Source of the DNA: an uncultured Spartobacteria bacterium
Lineage (GTDB): Bacteria > Verrucomicrobiota > Verrucomicrobiia > Chthoniobacterales > Terrimicrobiaceae
Direction of reading: 5' to 3'
NCBI GenBank assembly: GCA_903915315.1
Contig: CAIWSO010000287.1
Location: forward strand, 1 to 7,582
Length of the DNA stretch: 7,582 nt
Shown: positions 1 to 7,302 of the stretch, piece by piece
How positions within the stretch are numbered: the first letter of the stretch is position 1
How the letters are laid out: each line of letters starts with the position of its first letter
Notes under the pieces: generated by a model
What the model was told of the DNA's origin: nothing
Database searches by the model: none
The model's input: only the letters and a program-made list of their open reading frames with translations
Translations under genes and position numbers: made by a program

Positions 1-1498
1 GCGCGGCCGCGCCACAGATACAAACTTTGCCCATCTGACGCGCGACAAGCGCTGCGTGAGATGAAACGCCGCCCCTAGCTGTGAGGATGCCCTCAGCGGC
101 GATCATGCCGCGCAAATCTTCAGGCGATGTCTCTTCGCGGACGAGGAGGACTTTTTCGCCTTTCTCTGCGGCTTCGACTGCACGGTCAGCATTCAAGTAG
201 ATCTTGCCAGAAGCCGCGCCAGGACCTGCTGGAAGACCGCTGGCAATGACCTTGGCTTTTTTGGCCTCGGCCACGTCAAAGACTGGCGCGAGGAGTTGGT
301 CGAACTGATCGGCAGGGTTGAGGAGGATCGCTGTTTTCCAGTCGATGAGCTTCTCTTTGACCATGTCCATCGAGAACTTGAGAGCGGCCATGGCGGTGCG
401 CTTGCCATTGCGGGTCTGAAGCATGAACAGCTTGCCTTCTTGGATTGTGAATTCCACGTCCTGAACGTCCTTGAAATGCTTTTCCAAGATGGCGCGGACT
501 TTCATGAGTTCCGCGAACGACTTTGGCATCGCGGCCTTGAGCTTGCTGACTGGCTCTGGCGTGCGGACACCGGCGACCACGTCTTCGCCTTGGGCGTTGA
601 TGAGGAACTCACCGTAGAATTCGTTAACACCATTCGCCGGGTTGCGGGTAAATGCTACGCCGGAACCGGAGGTTTCGCCCGTGTTACCGTAGACCATGGC
701 CTGCACGTTGACGGCTGTGCCCCATGCAGCGGGGATGTTATATTTGCGGCGATACACGATCGCGCGGTCGTTCATCCATGAGCCGAAAACAGCTCCTGCG
801 GCTCCACGAAGTTGATCCCATGGATCGCTCGGGAAGGATTTTCCCGTGCGGGTTTTGACGAGTTTCTTGAAGTTCTTAACGAGCTCCTGCTGATCTTCCG
901 CGGTGAGGTCGCTGTCGACGATATCCTTGTGATATTTGGCGTGCTTGTAATCATGGATGGCGGACTCAAAGGGATCGTGGTCCTCGCCCTCGCGCTTTTG
1001 AACGCCGAGCACGACGTCACCATACATCTGGACAAAGCGGCGGTAGCAATCCCATGCAAAGCGTTCGTTTTTTGTGGCCTTGGCCAGCGAGACAACGGTT
1101 TCGTCGTTGAGACCGAGGTTCAGAATCGTATCCATCATACCAGGCATCGAATCGCGGGCGCCGGATCGCACGGCAACGAGGAGCGGGAGGCCCTTGGCAT
1201 CACCGAATTTCGTTCCCATGATTTTTTCCATATTGCGAACACCGGCTTCCATTTGGGCCTGGAGCTCCTTCGGATACGTGCGCTTGTTGTCGTAAAAATA
1301 TCCGCAGACTTCTGTGGAGATCGTGAATCCGGGAGGCACTGGAAGGCCGATGCGGGTCATTTCTGCAAGATTCGCTCCCTTGCCGCCAAGGAGGGCCTTC
1401 ATTTTTCCGTCGCCGTCAGCTTTTCCGGCTCCAAAAGTATAAACGTATTTGCCCTTTTTTGGGGCTGCGGTGGTAGTGGACTTGGTGGTTTTTGCCAT
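1..1498 (-). CDS. ppdK: Pyruvate, phosphate dikinase, N-terminal part (runs off left edge)
   Basis: The enzyme interconverts pyruvate, ATP and phosphate with PEP, AMP and pyrophosphate through a phosphohistidine carrier; it is cytoplasmic. I translated the minus strand from the ATG at 1498-1496 and get 499 uninterrupted residues, roughly 55% of the usual 870-930. Residues 1-17 are a Lys/Thr/Ala-rich tail. The ATP-grasp part follows: GGKGANLAEM at 38-47, VRSGARDSMPGMMDT at 110-124, GETSGSGVAFTRNP at 274-287 and LQTRNGKRT at 360-368. The swivelling phosphohistidine domain then shows GGVSSHAALVARQMG, with catalytic His481 encoded at 58-56. The C-terminal PEP/pyruvate-binding barrel lies outside the window. 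PEP synthase and enzyme I share the SHAA-type motif, but the N-terminal blocks are specific to PPDK. The residue before the Ser-His pair is Ser479, where many PPDKs have Thr. No Shine-Dalgarno motif precedes the start. A terminator separates it from the upstream desaturase, so it is probably transcribed alone. Confidence 0.97.
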   Translation of the reverse strand, partial: MAKTTKSTTTAAPKKGKYVYTFGAGKADGDGKMKALLGGKGANLAEMTRIGLPVPPGFTISTEVCGYFYDNKRTYPKELQAQMEAGVRNMEKIMGTKFGDAKGLPLLVAVRSGARDSMPGMMDTILNLGLNDETVVSLAKATKNERFAWDCYRRFVQMYGDVVLGVQKREGEDHDPFESAIHDYKHAKYHKDIVDSDLTAEDQQELVKNFKKLVKTRTGKSFPSDPWDQLRGAAGAVFGSWMNDRAIVYRRKYNIPAAWGTAVNVQAMVYGNTGETSGSGVAFTRNPANGVNEFYGEFLINAQGEDVVAGVRTPEPVSKLKAAMPKSFAELMKVRAILEKHFKDVQDVEFTIQEGKLFMLQTRNGKRTAMAALKFSMDMVKEKLIDWKTAILLNPADQFDQLLAPVFDVAEAKKAKVIASGLPAGPGAASGKIYLNADRAVEAAEKGEKVLLVREETSPEDLRGMIAAEGILTARGGVSSHAALVARQMGKVCICGAAA

Positions 1499-1512
1499 AA
1501 ATTGAGTGCAGA

Positions 1513-1540
1513 GGAATATCAAACAAGAACGCCATGTCAA
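1513..1540 (-). promoter_or_regulatory. Candidate sigma-70-type promoter for ppdK
   Basis: On the minus strand a perfect -35 hexamer TTGACA lies at 1540-1535. After a 16-nt spacer comes TATTCC (1518-1513), which matches only three of six -10 positions. Transcription would start only about 8 nt before the ppdK ATG at 1498, giving an almost leaderless mRNA, which fits the absence of a ribosome-binding site. The -10 is weak, so this is a guess from position and the good -35. Confidence 0.3.
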
Positions 1541-1616
1541 CGCAGAGCTGCAAAGACAGCAGCGTGTCCTGATTTCAAATCTCCGCCGAAAGCGGACAAG
1601 AGATATCGATCCGCCC

Positions 1617-1657
1617 AATAAAAACGCCGGATAAACCCTAAAGGGATTTATCCGGCG
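1617..1657 (-). terminator. Intrinsic terminator downstream of the desaturase gene
   Basis: An 11-bp perfect inverted repeat (1625-1635 CGCCGGATAAA paired with 1647-1657 TTTATCCGGCG) encloses an 11-nt centre that can itself pair CCC with GGG (1636-1638 / 1643-1645) around a TAAA loop. Read on the minus strand, the stem is followed by TTTTTATT (1624-1617), the expected U-tract. It lies 18 nt past the desaturase stop and before ppdK, so it should end the desaturase transcript and keep ppdK independent. The plus-strand side has only a weak T-run. Confidence 0.88.
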
Positions 1658-1675
1658 GTCTTTTAAGATGGTTTA

Positions 1676-2818
1676 TTAAGCTCGAGCTGGAATGCCGCTC
1701 CAAGCGTTTTTCCAGTCGCGGAGGGATCGGTTAAATCTACCTGCGGCCTGCTTCACGTTGCGGCGGAGTTCCGCCATTTCGCGGCGTGATATCTCGGTCT
1801 GTCCGGCTGCGGCAGCACGGTACTCGATAAGAAGCTCTTCCCAACGCAGCATGGCCTCGTTCATTTGTGCGCGGGCGCTATCGACCATCGCTTTGATGGA
1901 GTCGGAGAATGCAGATGGGTGAGCTGAGACCCGGGCCTCCAACTGGAGTTCCTGCTCGACGATTTGCGCCTTGATGATTTTTTCCTCTGGAACAGTGCGA
2001 AGATTGCGAACGAGGCCGCATTTATTGAGGAGCCAGATCGTCCACTTCGTGACATCAATCTGCCATGGTTTTACGCCATTACGGTAGTCGTGTTGAAACT
2101 CGTGGTGAAAATTGTGATACCCCTCACCGAAGGTCAATATGGCCATAAGCACACTGTCCCGGGCGCTGCAATGACTGGAGTAAGGCCGGTCACCAATCCA
2201 ATGGCATAGGGAATTGATACAGAATGTCATATGGTGAACAAAAACAACGCGAGCAAAGCCGGCGATGAGGAAGGATCCGAGCGCGACGATCGGTCCACCA
2301 TAGAGCCAACCGATCAACGTAGGGAGTCCAAAGCTCATCAAGACAGCGATTTTCACGTAGTGATTGTGCTGCCACCAAGCGAGGCGATCTTTTTGTAAAT
2401 CACGCACCCAAGTAAGAGGGGTGTCCGGTGAGCGGCGGAAAAGGAGCCAACCGATGTGGGCATGGAAAAGCCCACGCGAAATATCGTAGGGATCATCATC
2501 GTGATCCACAAACTTATGGTGACGGCGATGGTCGGCCGACCATGCGAGCGCAGAACCTTCAAAGGCTGCCGCACCGAAGAGCAGGGTATAGAGCTTCACG
2601 ATCGGGCTCGCTTGGAAGGTGAGATGGGAAAAGAGGCGATGGTAGCCCAGCGTGATGCTCATCGCGGTCGAAACCGTGAAGTAAAAGAACAGACCGATTT
2701 GGAATCCACTCAAGCCATGGTGCCATATATATAGAGGCACCGCTGTGAAGGTGACAATAAAGGTACCAATGAGAAAGAGGGTGTTTGTAACCCGGATTTT
2801 ACTGAGTAAATTGTTCAT
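1676..2818 (-). CDS. Acyl-CoA (delta-9 type) fatty acid desaturase, membrane di-iron enzyme
   Basis: The predicted product is a 380-residue integral membrane desaturase that would insert a cis double bond into a saturated acyl chain using O2 and electrons from a separate donor. The three histidine boxes of the SCD/OLE1-like family are intact: HRLFSH (60-65), HRRHH (97-101) and HNFHH (235-239). NSLCH (202-206) supplies the extra metal-ligand histidine typical of acyl-CoA desaturases. Hydrophobic segments lie near 13-32, 37-57, 155-173 and 176-196. The core ends near residue 275. About 105 further residues are charged and helix-prone (roughly 278-298 and 303-372), longer than a minimal bacterial desaturase. 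The start is constrained by an in-frame TAA at 2836-2834, so the ATG at 2818-2816 is the first possible one; no Shine-Dalgarno motif precedes it. The gene is divergent from the mutase and ends at a strong terminator. The electron donor and exact regiospecificity cannot be told; the delta-9 label rests on family resemblance. Confidence 0.94.
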   Translation of the reverse strand: MNNLLSKIRVTNTLFLIGTFIVTFTAVPLYIWHHGLSGFQIGLFFYFTVSTAMSITLGYHRLFSHLTFQASPIVKLYTLLFGAAAFEGSALAWSADHRRHHKFVDHDDDPYDISRGLFHAHIGWLLFRRSPDTPLTWVRDLQKDRLAWWQHNHYVKIAVLMSFGLPTLIGWLYGGPIVALGSFLIAGFARVVFVHHMTFCINSLCHWIGDRPYSSHCSARDSVLMAILTFGEGYHNFHHEFQHDYRNGVKPWQIDVTKWTIWLLNKCGLVRNLRTVPEEKIIKAQIVEQELQLEARVSAHPSAFSDSIKAMVDSARAQMNEAMLRWEELLIEYRAAAAGQTEISRREMAELRRNVKQAAGRFNRSLRDWKNAWSGIPARA

Positions 2819-2968
2819 TATTAGTTCGTGGGATTAGCCGCATCTCAAAATAGATAGCGGGGTCATCACACTATCACTCAAATGGCGACTCTATGCAAGC
2901 ATGAGCTGAAATTACCAAAGTGTCCTATGGACATTTCCACAGGCGACATGCTAACTAGATTCCACTTT
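2819..2968. promoter_or_regulatory. Divergent intergenic region between desaturase and phosphohexomutase
   Basis: The two genes are transcribed away from each other, so both promoters should lie here: 63 bp if the mutase starts at 2882, 150 bp if at 2969. The stretch looks less GC-rich than the flanking genes. I find no well-matched -35/-10 pair. On the minus strand TTGAGT, starting about 65 nt before the desaturase ATG, is followed by TATCTA after 19 nt, which is poor. No operator-like palindrome stands out. Confidence 0.4.
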
Positions 2969-4927
2969 ATGAGTTCTCTTATTCTCTCCATCCAGAAGGC
3001 CGCATCCGAGGGCTTTCTCCTTCCCGAATCGGCGGAAAACATCCTTTCTCTGTTGTCCCGGAGTTCCTCGCCGGTTTATCCCGCTGCAGTGGGCGAGTTG
3101 GCCGAGGCAGGGAATTGGGTCGAGTTGAATAACCGCTTTTTTCGGACACTGGCTTTTGGTACGGGCGGACTGCGCGGCAAAACGATCGGCGCTGTAGTCA
3201 CCCAAGCCGAGCACGGGGAACCCCAAGCCTTAGGACGCCCGCAATTTCCCTGCGTGGGAACGAATGCGATGAACCAATACAACATCAGCCGAGCCACGCA
3301 AGGGCTCACGCTGTATGTCAAAGAACACTTCGCCAAACAGGGGCGCCCTGGAAAACCGGCGATCTGTCTCTGCCATGATACCCGATTTTTCTCGCGCGAG
3401 TTCGCCGAACTGGCCGCCAAAATCATCACCGAACTCGGTTGCGACGCTTATCTTTTCGAGGGTCCGCGATCGACTCCTGAGCTTTCCTTCGCCGTCCGTC
3501 ACGTCAAAGCCCAAGCCGGCATCAACCTCACGGCCAGCCACAATCCCCCAGAATACAATGGCTACAAGGTGTATTTCGAAGATGGATGCCAAGTCGTCGA
3601 GCCGCATGCCTCGGCGATCATCGCAAAAGTGAATGCCGTCGAAAGCGAGGACTACCCAGCCGTTCCCGAAAGTGAACGCGGCCGCGTGATCCCGATGGGT
3701 GTGGATATCGATGAGGCCTACATGACGCGTTTGGCCACACTTCCGCTGGACCCCGATTTGATCCGCCGGGAGAATTCGCTCAAGATTGTTTACACCCCGC
3801 TGCACGGCGTGGGCGGCGTGATCATCAAGCCGATGCTCCAGCGCCTCGGATTTCAATGCGAGGGCGTGGCCGAACAGGAAGTGCCCGATGGCCGCTTCCC
3901 CACCGTCAAGTCTCCCAACCCGGAAAACGCGGAGGCCCTCAGCATGGCCATCGCCCAAGCCAACAGAACCGGGGCGGACCTCGTGATCGCGACCGACCCG
4001 GACGACGACCGCATGGGTATCGCCGCTCGCAACGCCAATGGCGACATGCAACTCATCACCGGCAACCAGATCGGTTCCATCCTTGCTTGGTATCGGTCGA
4101 TGAAATTTTTTGAGAAGGGCATCCTTCACGCCGGCAACCACGCGCGCGGAGTCATTATCAAGACATTCGTGACGACCGATCTACAGAAAGCGATCGCGGA
4201 AAAATTTGGTCTCCGGTGTGTAGAGACTCTCACGGGCTTCAAATACATCGGCCAAAAGCTCGGCTTCTACGAGGCCGCGATTCCTGAAGCATTGAGGCAG
4301 AACTACACTGATCTTCCCGAGGAGGAGACCCGCCGCCTTCGACTTGAGCATTCCTCGTTTTATGTCTTCGGCGGAGAGGAAAGCTACGGCTACAGTGCTT
4401 CGGATTTCGTCCGAGACAAGGATGGCAACACAGCTGCCGTACTCATCGCAGAGGCTGCTGCCTACGCCAAATCACGCGGCACGACGCTCGCTGGATTGCT
4501 GGATGAGATCTTCGCCGAGTTTGGCGTTTACCTCGAGCGCGGAGAATCCCTCACCATGGATGGAGCCGAAGGAGCCGCTCAAATCAACAAGCTCGTGGCC
4601 TCCTATGCCTCGAACCCCCCAAAGGAAATGGACGGATCCCCGGTCGATGTGATCCGAAACTTTGCCACCGATACGATCCACGACATCGAGGGAGACCTCA
4701 TTCCGTCGGAGGCCATGATCATGGTGTCCCTCGCGGACGGCCGCCGCGTGGCGATCCGCCCATCCGGAACGGAACCAAAAATCAAATATTATATGTTCGG
4801 AGTGCAGCGACCCGCTCATGACACGCCCTCCAGCCCCACCGAAGTGGCCGAGGCTAAAAGCATGGTCACCGCCTCTCTGGAATCTCTTTGGAAATGGCTG
4901 GGAGAGGATGCGCAGGCCCGGTTGTAG
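2969..4927 (+). CDS. Alpha-D-phosphohexomutase, probable phosphoglucomutase (PgcA/PGM2-like)
   Basis: A cytoplasmic mutase expected to interconvert glucose-1-phosphate and glucose-6-phosphate through a phosphoserine intermediate. Numbered from the ATG at 2969 (652 residues), all four family signatures are present: active-site loop TASHNP (188-193, phosphoserine Ser190), Mg-binding DPDDD (343-347), sugar-recognition GGEESYGY (468-475) and phosphate-binding RPSGTEPK (597-604). The GTNAMNQY and TASHNPPEYNGYKVY contexts resemble the PgcA/PGM2 branch more than AlgC or GlmM. The frame is open back to an in-frame TAG at 2855, with ATGs at 2882, 2927, 2948 and 2969. I prefer 2969 because the preceding 29 residues look atypical (Cys-rich, in AT-richer DNA) and a family-like helix begins there; 2882 (681 residues) cannot be excluded. 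None has a good ribosome-binding site. The following glgX gene supports a role in glycogen metabolism. Phosphomannomutase or phosphopentomutase activity remains possible. Confidence 0.93.
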   Translation: MSSLILSIQKAASEGFLLPESAENILSLLSRSSSPVYPAAVGELAEAGNWVELNNRFFRTLAFGTGGLRGKTIGAVVTQAEHGEPQALGRPQFPCVGTNAMNQYNISRATQGLTLYVKEHFAKQGRPGKPAICLCHDTRFFSREFAELAAKIITELGCDAYLFEGPRSTPELSFAVRHVKAQAGINLTASHNPPEYNGYKVYFEDGCQVVEPHASAIIAKVNAVESEDYPAVPESERGRVIPMGVDIDEAYMTRLATLPLDPDLIRRENSLKIVYTPLHGVGGVIIKPMLQRLGFQCEGVAEQEVPDGRFPTVKSPNPENAEALSMAIAQANRTGADLVIATDPDDDRMGIAARNANGDMQLITGNQIGSILAWYRSMKFFEKGILHAGNHARGVIIKTFVTTDLQKAIAEKFGLRCVETLTGFKYIGQKLGFYEAAIPEALRQNYTDLPEEETRRLRLEHSSFYVFGGEESYGYSASDFVRDKDGNTAAVLIAEAAAYAKSRGTTLAGLLDEIFAEFGVYLERGESLTMDGAEGAAQINKLVASYASNPPKEMDGSPVDVIRNFATDTIHDIEGDLIPSEAMIMVSLADGRRVAIRPSGTEPKIKYYMFGVQRPAHDTPSSPTEVAEAKSMVTASLESLWKWLGEDAQARL

Positions 4928-4931
4928 TTCC

Positions 4932-5000
4932 ATGACTCTGCTTATCGCATCAAAGGACGGCTTGCGGTTTACGCCGCTGGAATTACTATCCGCGCCTTAA
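4932..5000 (+). other. Possible 22-codon ORF bridging the mutase stop and the glgX start
   Basis: An ATG 4 nt after the mutase stop (TAG 4925-4927) opens a 22-codon frame that begins MTLLIASKDG. Its TAA (4998-5000) overlaps the glgX ATG by one base (TAATG). It could keep ribosomes moving through the gap and re-initiate on glgX, or it could be chance. No ribosome-binding site precedes it and the peptide resembles nothing I know. Confidence 0.18.
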
Positions 5001-7114
5001 TGAAAGCATCCCAGGTCAAGTCGCCGAAGGCGGGAGCCTACAAGTTGAGCTGCGGGCATCTTCTGCCCTTCGGCGTGAGCCATGTGCCGACGGGCGTCAA
5101 TTTCTCGATCTTCAGTGCGCACGCGACCGCCTGTACGCTCGTTCTCTTCAAGTCCAACATCGAAGCCCCTGTGGCCGAAATCCCCTTCCCGCCGGAATAC
5201 CGCCTCGGGCATGTTTGGGCGATGGTCGTACATGATCTTTCCTTCGAAGATCTGGAATACGGATTCCGCTTCGACGGCCCGATGAGCCCGAGGGATGGTC
5301 ATTTTTTCGACGCTTCCAAAATCCTCCTCGATCCCTATGCGCGTGAGATTGTCGGCCGCGAAGAGTGGATGGGCAAACCCTCGAACTCCCACAAGCCCAT
5401 CTTCCGCTCCCGAGTGCCCGGCGCCATCGAGGTGCTGGAGCCCTGCCGCGTCCAGCGAGTCCAGAACAACGACCTCATCATTTACGAAATGCACCTCCGT
5501 GGCTTCACGCGCCACGATAGCTCCGGAGTCAAAAACCCAGGAACCTTTGCCGGCCTCGCTGAAAAGGCGGCCTATCTGAAAAATCTCGGTGTGAATTGCG
5601 TCGAACTCATGCCGGTTTTTGAATTCGATGAGGCGGAAAACCATCGCACAAATCCGATCACCGGCGACCCGCTCTGCAATTACTGGGGGTATAGCACGGT
5701 CGGCTTCTTCGCTCCGAAATCCAGCTACGCCGCCGGGGCCCGCGAAGGCCTCCCCGTGCGGGAAATGAAGGAAATGGTCACCGCCCTCCACAAGTCGGGC
5801 ATCGAGGTCATGCTGGATGTCGTTTTTAATCACACGGCCGAAGGCGGTGCTGATGGACCCGTCTTCTCCTTCCGCGGCATCGATAACAAAACCTGGTATA
5901 TTCTCGACGAGAAGGGTGCCTTCGCAAACTACTCGGGCTGCGGAAACACCGTGAACTGCAACTACCCCGCCGTTCGCGAATTCGTTATCAACTGCCTCCG
6001 CTACTGGGCGGCGGAATACCATATCGACGGCTTCCGCTTCGATCTTGCCTCCATTCTCGGACGCGACACCAAGGGGGCCCCGCTGGCGAATCCCCCTCTC
6101 TTAGAATTTCTCGCGCACGATCCCGTGCTGGCCGACTGCAAACTCGTCGCCGAGGCTTGGGATGCGGGTGGGCTCTATCAAGTCGGCAACTTCCCCGCCT
6201 ACGGGCGTTGGATGGAATGGAACGGCAAATACCGCGACTGCGCCCGACGCTTCCTCAAAGGCGATCCCGGCATGGTCGGTGAAATGGTGCAACGCATCAT
6301 GGGCTCGCCCGACCTCTACGCCGCCGCCGGACGCAAACCCACGGCCAGCGTGAACTTCATCACCTGCCACGACGGCTTTACCCTGCGGGATTTATTTTCC
6401 TACAACGGCAAACACAACCTCGAAAACGGGGAAACCAACAACGACGGCTCGAACGATAATCTCAGTTGGAATTGCGGCACGGAGGGCCCGACAAATGACG
6501 CCGACACTCTCGAGCTTCGCCTCCGACACAGCAAAAATGCCATGGCGCTGCTGATGGTCAGCCAAGGTGTGCCCATGCTCTCCATGGGCGATGAGTGCGG
6601 ACGCACCCAGCGCGGCAACAACAATGCCTACTGCCACGATGCCGACTGGAATTGGATGAACTGGGAACCCGACGAGGACGGTAAAAAGCTCCTGCACTTC
6701 ACCAAAGCCATGATCGCCTTCCGCAAGGATAATGCGGTTCTCCGCCAGACCGAATTCCTTAGCGAGCGTGACCAAGTCGGCAGCGGATATCCGGACATCA
6801 GTTGGCATGGCGTACTCCCCTGGCATCCCGATTGGACTCCCGGAAGCCGCTCGCTGGCCTTCATGCTTTGCGGGCGCCACAGTCAGGCGATCGGCGGGAA
6901 CCATCAATTCATCTATGTCGTTTGCAATATGTATTACCAACCACTGACTTTTGGTCTTCCGGTGCTTCCGAAGACCATGCAATGGCACCGCTTTGCGGAT
7001 ACTGGGCTTCCCGAACCAATGGACGTTTGTCCAATCGGCAAAGAGGAACACCTCCCGAATCAAAAGAGCTATTCGGCGCGCGAGTGGTCCATCGCCATCC
7101 TTGTTGGAAAATAA
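5000..7114 (+). CDS. glgX: Glycogen debranching enzyme GlgX (isoamylase type, GH13)
   Basis: A 704-residue, presumably cytoplasmic hydrolase that cleaves alpha-1,6 branch linkages in glycogen or phosphorylase limit dextrin. An N-terminal CBM48-like beta-sandwich (about 20-110, with GVNFSIFSAHATACTLVLF) precedes the GH13 barrel. Conserved regions are DVVFNH (273-278), DGFRFDLAS with nucleophile Asp348, AEAWD with acid/base Glu385, and TCHDGFTLRD with His457 and transition-state Asp458. The stretch from about 465 (KHNLENGE) through SNDNLSWNCG and GDECGRTQRGNNNAYCHD is characteristic of GlgX/TreX. A shorter beta domain closes the C-terminus. Length is normal for the family. ATG 5000 is the only ATG in frame after the mutase stop; its context is CCTTAATG with no Shine-Dalgarno motif. 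The gene lies 72 nt after the mutase and in the same reading frame, so co-transcription is likely. A plain isoamylase or TreX role in alpha-glucan or trehalose metabolism is the main alternative; no trehalose gene is nearby. Confidence 0.96.
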   Translation: MKASQVKSPKAGAYKLSCGHLLPFGVSHVPTGVNFSIFSAHATACTLVLFKSNIEAPVAEIPFPPEYRLGHVWAMVVHDLSFEDLEYGFRFDGPMSPRDGHFFDASKILLDPYAREIVGREEWMGKPSNSHKPIFRSRVPGAIEVLEPCRVQRVQNNDLIIYEMHLRGFTRHDSSGVKNPGTFAGLAEKAAYLKNLGVNCVELMPVFEFDEAENHRTNPITGDPLCNYWGYSTVGFFAPKSSYAAGAREGLPVREMKEMVTALHKSGIEVMLDVVFNHTAEGGADGPVFSFRGIDNKTWYILDEKGAFANYSGCGNTVNCNYPAVREFVINCLRYWAAEYHIDGFRFDLASILGRDTKGAPLANPPLLEFLAHDPVLADCKLVAEAWDAGGLYQVGNFPAYGRWMEWNGKYRDCARRFLKGDPGMVGEMVQRIMGSPDLYAAAGRKPTASVNFITCHDGFTLRDLFSYNGKHNLENGETNNDGSNDNLSWNCGTEGPTNDADTLELRLRHSKNAMALLMVSQGVPMLSMGDECGRTQRGNNNAYCHDADWNWMNWEPDEDGKKLLHFTKAMIAFRKDNAVLRQTEFLSERDQVGSGYPDISWHGVLPWHPDWTPGSRSLAFMLCGRHSQAIGGNHQFIYVVCNMYYQPLTFGLPVLPKTMQWHRFADTGLPEPMDVCPIGKEEHLPNQKSYSAREWSIAILVGK

Positions 7115-7159
7115 CTTTCCATGATCGAAGCCGTTACCACCGGACCGCACATCGCCCAC

Positions 7160-7176
7160 TGGGAATCCCATTTTTT
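7160..7176 (+). terminator. Weak candidate terminator after glgX
   Basis: TGGG (7160-7163) and CCCA (7167-7170) can pair around an AAT loop, followed directly by six T residues (7171-7176). The 4-bp stem is short for an intrinsic terminator, but it lies 46 nt past the glgX stop and the T-run is good. Nothing better is visible before the next gene. Confidence 0.3.
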
Positions 7177-7241
7177 GTTTCCGCCATCCATCCCGCTCCC
7201 CACTCATCGCGTTCGTTGTGATTTTTTATTAAAGATTACCC

Positions 7242-7292
7242 TTGCGCTTTCCGTGCGGCTTGGCTACTTATCTCGCCCCTTATCTTAAAAAC
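7242..7292 (+). promoter_or_regulatory. Candidate promoter region of the AKAKPV-repeat gene
   Basis: The 188-nt gap after glgX suggests a separate promoter. TTGCGC (7242-7247) is followed after 17 nt by TACTTA (7265-7270), a poor -10. Alternatively TTGGCT (7259-7264) precedes TATCTT (7280-7285) after a short 15-nt spacer. Neither is decisive. The sequence just before the ATG (AAAAACCAACAAGCTC) has no ribosome-binding motif. The rest of 7115-7302 shows nothing else I can name. Confidence 0.25.
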
Positions 7293-7302
7293 CAACAAGC
7301 TC

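Noticed and set aside
812..1621. Long plus-strand ORF (269 codons), with another at 296-781, opposite ppdK
   Set aside because: The minus strand here encodes unmistakable PPDK motifs. The plus frames are mirror-frame shadows with no recognisable domain.
1617..1657. Inverted repeat considered as a regulatory operator or attachment site
   Set aside because: A stem followed by a U-tract just past the desaturase stop fits an intrinsic terminator fully, and there is no integrase or duplicate site.
3230..4141. 303-codon minus-strand ORF opposite the phosphohexomutase
   Set aside because: It lies wholly within a gene with intact catalytic motifs. Its His/Gly/Val-rich composition is what the complement of a GC3-biased coding frame produces.
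4997..6022. 341-codon minus-strand ORF opposite glgX, and a 271-codon one at 6392-7207
   Set aside because: Both are antisense shadows of the GH13 enzyme. They have no family motif and no promoter or ribosome-binding signal.
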